From positions 1 to 6,239 of the forward strand of contig JALUMZ010000298.1 in assembly GCA_027055635.1 (NCBI GenBank): a stretch of 6,239 bases of DNA, in the 5' to 3' direction. Position numbers and translations under genes: made by a program. The notes under the pieces are model-generated. The model worked only from the letters and a program-made list of their open reading frames with translations. It had not been told where the DNA came from and did not search any database. The stretch is from Campylobacteraceae bacterium (GTDB taxonomy: Bacteria; Campylobacterota; Campylobacteria; Campylobacterales; Sulfurospirillaceae). Of the stretch, positions 6,056 through 6,239 are shown piece by piece (position 1 is the stretch's first letter; each line of letters begins with the position of its first letter).

Positions 6056-6239
6056 AAAATTTACTCCTTGTGGCATACTTGGACATAAAAGAGTCGCTAA
6101 GATCCAAGTGGTTTTATGTGTATGCACTTGTTTTTGGTGGATTGATGGCTCTGTTTTTTGTTGCAGGCATATCAGACTCTGTCGTCATGGGTTTTACAGG
6201 ACTTAGCAGACTTCTTTTGGTTTTCATTCAAGTTACTAT
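6052..6239 (+). CDS. nosY: NosY, ABC permease subunit (5' part, cut by the window end)
   Basis: A frame opens at the ATG at 6052 and stays open to the last base, giving 62 complete codons. NosY is the membrane subunit of the NosFY transporter. The visible N-terminus has a cytoplasmic amphipathic start (MKNLLLVAYLDIKESLRSKWFYVY), a first membrane helix at about residues 22-39, and then GFTGLSRLLL, a segment characteristic of NosY-type permeases. GAGG at 6041-6044 is 7 bases before the ATG, and the start overlaps the nosL stop by four bases. The protein is partial because of the window boundary, with no sign of disruption. A full NosY is about 250-280 residues. The call rests on this N-terminus and on the preceding nosF and nosL. 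Confidence 0.88.
   Translation, partial: MKNLLLVAYLDIKESLRSKWFYVYALVFGGLMALFFVAGISDSVVMGFTGLSRLLLVFIQVT

Overview
The window is a section of a nitrous oxide reductase (nos) operon of the clade II (atypical) kind. All genes are on the + strand. It is AT-rich, with heavy use of ATA, AGA and AAA codons. The gene set (nosB, nosD, a NapG-like nosG, two small monohaem cytochrome genes nosC1 and nosC2, a NapH-like nosH, nosF, nosL, nosY) is the layout known from Campylobacterota (Epsilonproteobacteria) such as Wolinella, Sulfurimonas, Sulfurovum and Arcobacter relatives. I infer a sulfur- or hydrogen-oxidising member of that phylum, but the sequence alone does not settle the genus.

Layout: 1-110 is a very AT-rich non-coding leader with a possible -10 box and a short palindrome. 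The catalytic gene nosZ is not in the window and would be expected just upstream. Then come nosB (111-893), nosD (905-2125), nosG (2122-2907), nosC1 (2904-3494), nosC2 (3491-4009), nosH (4023-4934), nosF (4936-5577), nosL (5564-6055) and the first 62 codons of nosY (6052 to the window end). Neighbours overlap by 4 or 14 bases or lie 1 to 13 bases apart, so this reads as one transcript with translational coupling. No stretch over 300 bases lacks a gene, and I see no mobile element, tRNA, rRNA or CRISPR array.

The proteins fall into two working groups. NosD, NosF, NosY and NosL form the copper-site maturation machinery: a periplasmic beta-helix protein, an ABC ATPase, its permease, and a copper-binding lipoprotein. 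NosG and NosH (iron-sulfur proteins) and NosC1 and NosC2 (membrane-tethered cytochromes c) form the likely route from menaquinol to periplasmic NosZ. NosB is a four-helix membrane protein typical of clade II clusters, with no settled function.

The genes are recognisable, so the novelty lies in details. There is a perfect 12-bp hairpin over the signal-peptide cleavage region of nosD. A terminator-like hairpin with a T tract lies inside the first codons of nosH. NosG has about 60 residues between the first two cysteines of its third iron-sulfur site. nosG starts at TTG behind the only perfect AGGAGG in the operon. The twin cytochromes share haem-to-Met spacing but have different membrane anchors. 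nosL sits between nosF and nosY.
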